Source: Limnochordia bacterium
GTDB lineage: Bacteria; Bacillota; Limnochordia; Darwinibacteriales; B1SED10-159
Length of the DNA stretch: 14,545 nucleotides
Assembly: GCA_007132255.1 (NCBI GenBank)
Contig: SLOZ01000225.1
Location: 1-14,545, forward strand
Direction of reading: 5' to 3'
Below, piece by piece: positions 13,676 to 14,545 of the stretch. Numbering within the stretch: position 1 is the stretch's first letter; every line of letters begins with the position of its first letter. Position numbers and translations under genes: made by a program. Below the pieces are notes generated by a model. The model saw only the letters and a program-made list of their open reading frames with translations. It did not search any database and was not told the DNA's origin.

Positions 13676-14355
13676 GACAGGTCCTCACTCCCGGTGTTGA
13701 GAGAATATCCCAAACCATACACGGTCTTAATCCATTCCCGGTGGACGCCCAACTTCTTGCGGATCCGCTGAATCTGGACGTCGACGGCCCGCGTACTGTA
13801 CACCTCGCCAGGTTCTACTTCCCACATCTCAGCTAACAAGGCATCTCGGGACACCACGTCTGGCTGATGCCCATACAGACAGCGGAAAAGCTGGAACTCG
13901 CTGTTGGTCAGATCTAGCTTTGCTCCATCCACATACAGTGACCGCTGTTCTTCGCTGAGCACGATCCGTTCATCTCGGGTCGACAATTGTGCCTTGGAGC
14001 GGTCGAGCCGCTTACAGAGGGCTCGGACGCGCAAAACCAGCTCTTCATTATCGAAGGGCTTGGTCACGTAGTCATCCGCCCCAAGCTTCAGGCCAAGAAT
14101 GCGGTCGTCCACATGGGTTCTTGCTGTGAGAAAGATCACGGGAATGCCTTGGTCGCGAATCTGACGCTGCAGATCAAAACCACTGAGCGACGGCAGGTTA
14201 ACGTCAAGAATGAGGAGCTCGGGAGTAGTATCCTGCAGATACGCCAAAGCCTGTTCGGCACTATCGCAGAGGTGAACAGTGAAGTCCTCCAGTTCAAAAA
14301 GAATCTTCAGCAAATTCGCCAGCGACGGATCATCTTCCACAACTAAAATTCTCAA
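13672..14355 (-). CDS. OmpR/PhoB-family response regulator
   Basis: This 227-residue DNA-binding regulator has an N-terminal receiver domain with acidic Glu7/Asp8/Asp9 (VVEDDP), phospho-acceptor Asp51 (LILDVNLP), Thr77 and Lys99 (VTKPF). A C-terminal winged helix (about 125-222) has STRAVDVQIQRIRKKLG as the recognition region and IKTVYGLGYSL as the wing. The start is TTG 14355, giving MRILVVEDD, with GGGGAGGTGAGGAG upstream. A Met start would lose the first strand. It is the first gene of the regulator-kinase-exported protein operon. Tandem fold-back repeats lie immediately upstream, so they sit in the promoter or leader region. Target genes are unknown; autoregulation is common in the family. 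Confidence 0.93.
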   Translation of the reverse strand: MRILVVEDDPSLANLLKILFELEDFTVHLCDSAEQALAYLQDTTPELLILDVNLPSLSGFDLQRQIRDQGIPVIFLTARTHVDDRILGLKLGADDYVTKPFDNEELVLRVRALCKRLDRSKAQLSTRDERIVLSEEQRSLYVDGAKLDLTNSEFQLFRCLYGHQPDVVSRDALLAEMWEVEPGEVYSTRAVDVQIQRIRKKLGVHREWIKTVYGLGYSLNTGSEDLS

Positions 14356-14370
14356 GGCTCCTCACCTCCC

Positions 14371-14495
14371 CGAAGTACTGTCTCATGAAAGACAATACTG
14401 GTTTACAACGGAGTGCGAAACGCCTTCTATGAGGCGTTTCTCCGTGCCAAACCGACAACTCTCAACGTTGAGCGACGGCTATGCACAGCACTTCG
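14371..14495. repeat. Fold-back repeat, unit 4 (125 bp, tandem)
   Basis: The outer arms CGAAGTACTGT (14371-14381) and ACAGCACTTCG (14485-14495) pair at 10 of 11 positions. The central hairpin is GAAACGCC (14417-14424), loop TTCTATGA, GGCGTTTC (14433-14440). CAACGTTG (14463-14470) is shared with unit 2. The ends are not CTAG here. Confidence 0.75.
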
Positions 14496-14545
14496 TTAAG
14501 TACTGTCTCATGAAAGACAATACTGGTTTACAACGGAGTGTGAAA
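14496..14545. repeat. Fold-back repeat, unit 5 (cut by the window edge)
   Basis: Bases 14498-14545 repeat 14373-14420 with 47 of 48 identical, exactly 125 bases later. The window ends inside the left arm of the central hairpin (GAAA), so more units may follow. Confidence 0.85.

Overview
The window looks like a piece of a chromosome of a Bacillota (Gram-positive-type) bacterium of moderate GC. The evidence is strong GGAGG-type ribosome binding sites, several TTG and GTG starts, tightly overlapping operons, a split transketolase and a PhoB-type regulator/kinase pair. No rRNA, tRNA, plasmid or phage gene is visible, so the taxonomic placement is inference.

Region 1 (about 1-8930) is a carbohydrate-catabolism locus. 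A forward two-gene unit encodes an L-fucose/L-arabinose-isomerase-family sugar isomerase and a DUF4038/GH140-like glycosidase, closed by a strong bidirectional terminator. Facing it on the minus strand are an FMN-dependent alpha-hydroxy-acid-dehydrogenase-family protein, a second GH140-like glycosidase, the two halves of a split transketolase, and a variant nucleoside hydrolase. All these enzymes lack signal peptides and should be cytosolic. The characterised GH140 activity is apiosidase, and a known D-apiose route goes by isomerisation, phosphorylation and a two-subunit transketolase. The simplest hypothesis is therefore intracellular breakdown of an apiose-containing (or similar pentose) glycoside. 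No kinase or sugar transporter is in the window, so this stays an inference.

Region 2 (about 8931-11459) holds a 580-base gene-free stretch with several strong fold-backs, a 60-residue exported peptide gene on the minus strand, and a forward 12-TM MFS transporter. Two good sigma-A promoters pointing in opposite directions physically overlap in the AT-rich gap between them.

Region 3 (about 11460-14355) is a minus-strand operon of PhoB/OmpR response regulator, membrane histidine kinase and a single-TM exported protein of unknown function. The genes are joined by 4-base ATGA and GTGA overlaps.

The most unusual signal is a family of roughly 84-131 bp fold-back elements at three intergenic sites (6372-6627, 9040-9123, 14371-14545). 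Each has a central hairpin of the form GAAA-N4 / N4-TTTC whose N4 differs in every copy but always stays complementary. Most also have outer arms that differ between copies yet pair within each copy. At two sites the elements repeat with an exact 125-base period, and three copies are bounded by CTAG. This suggests a structure-selected repeat or MITE-like element.
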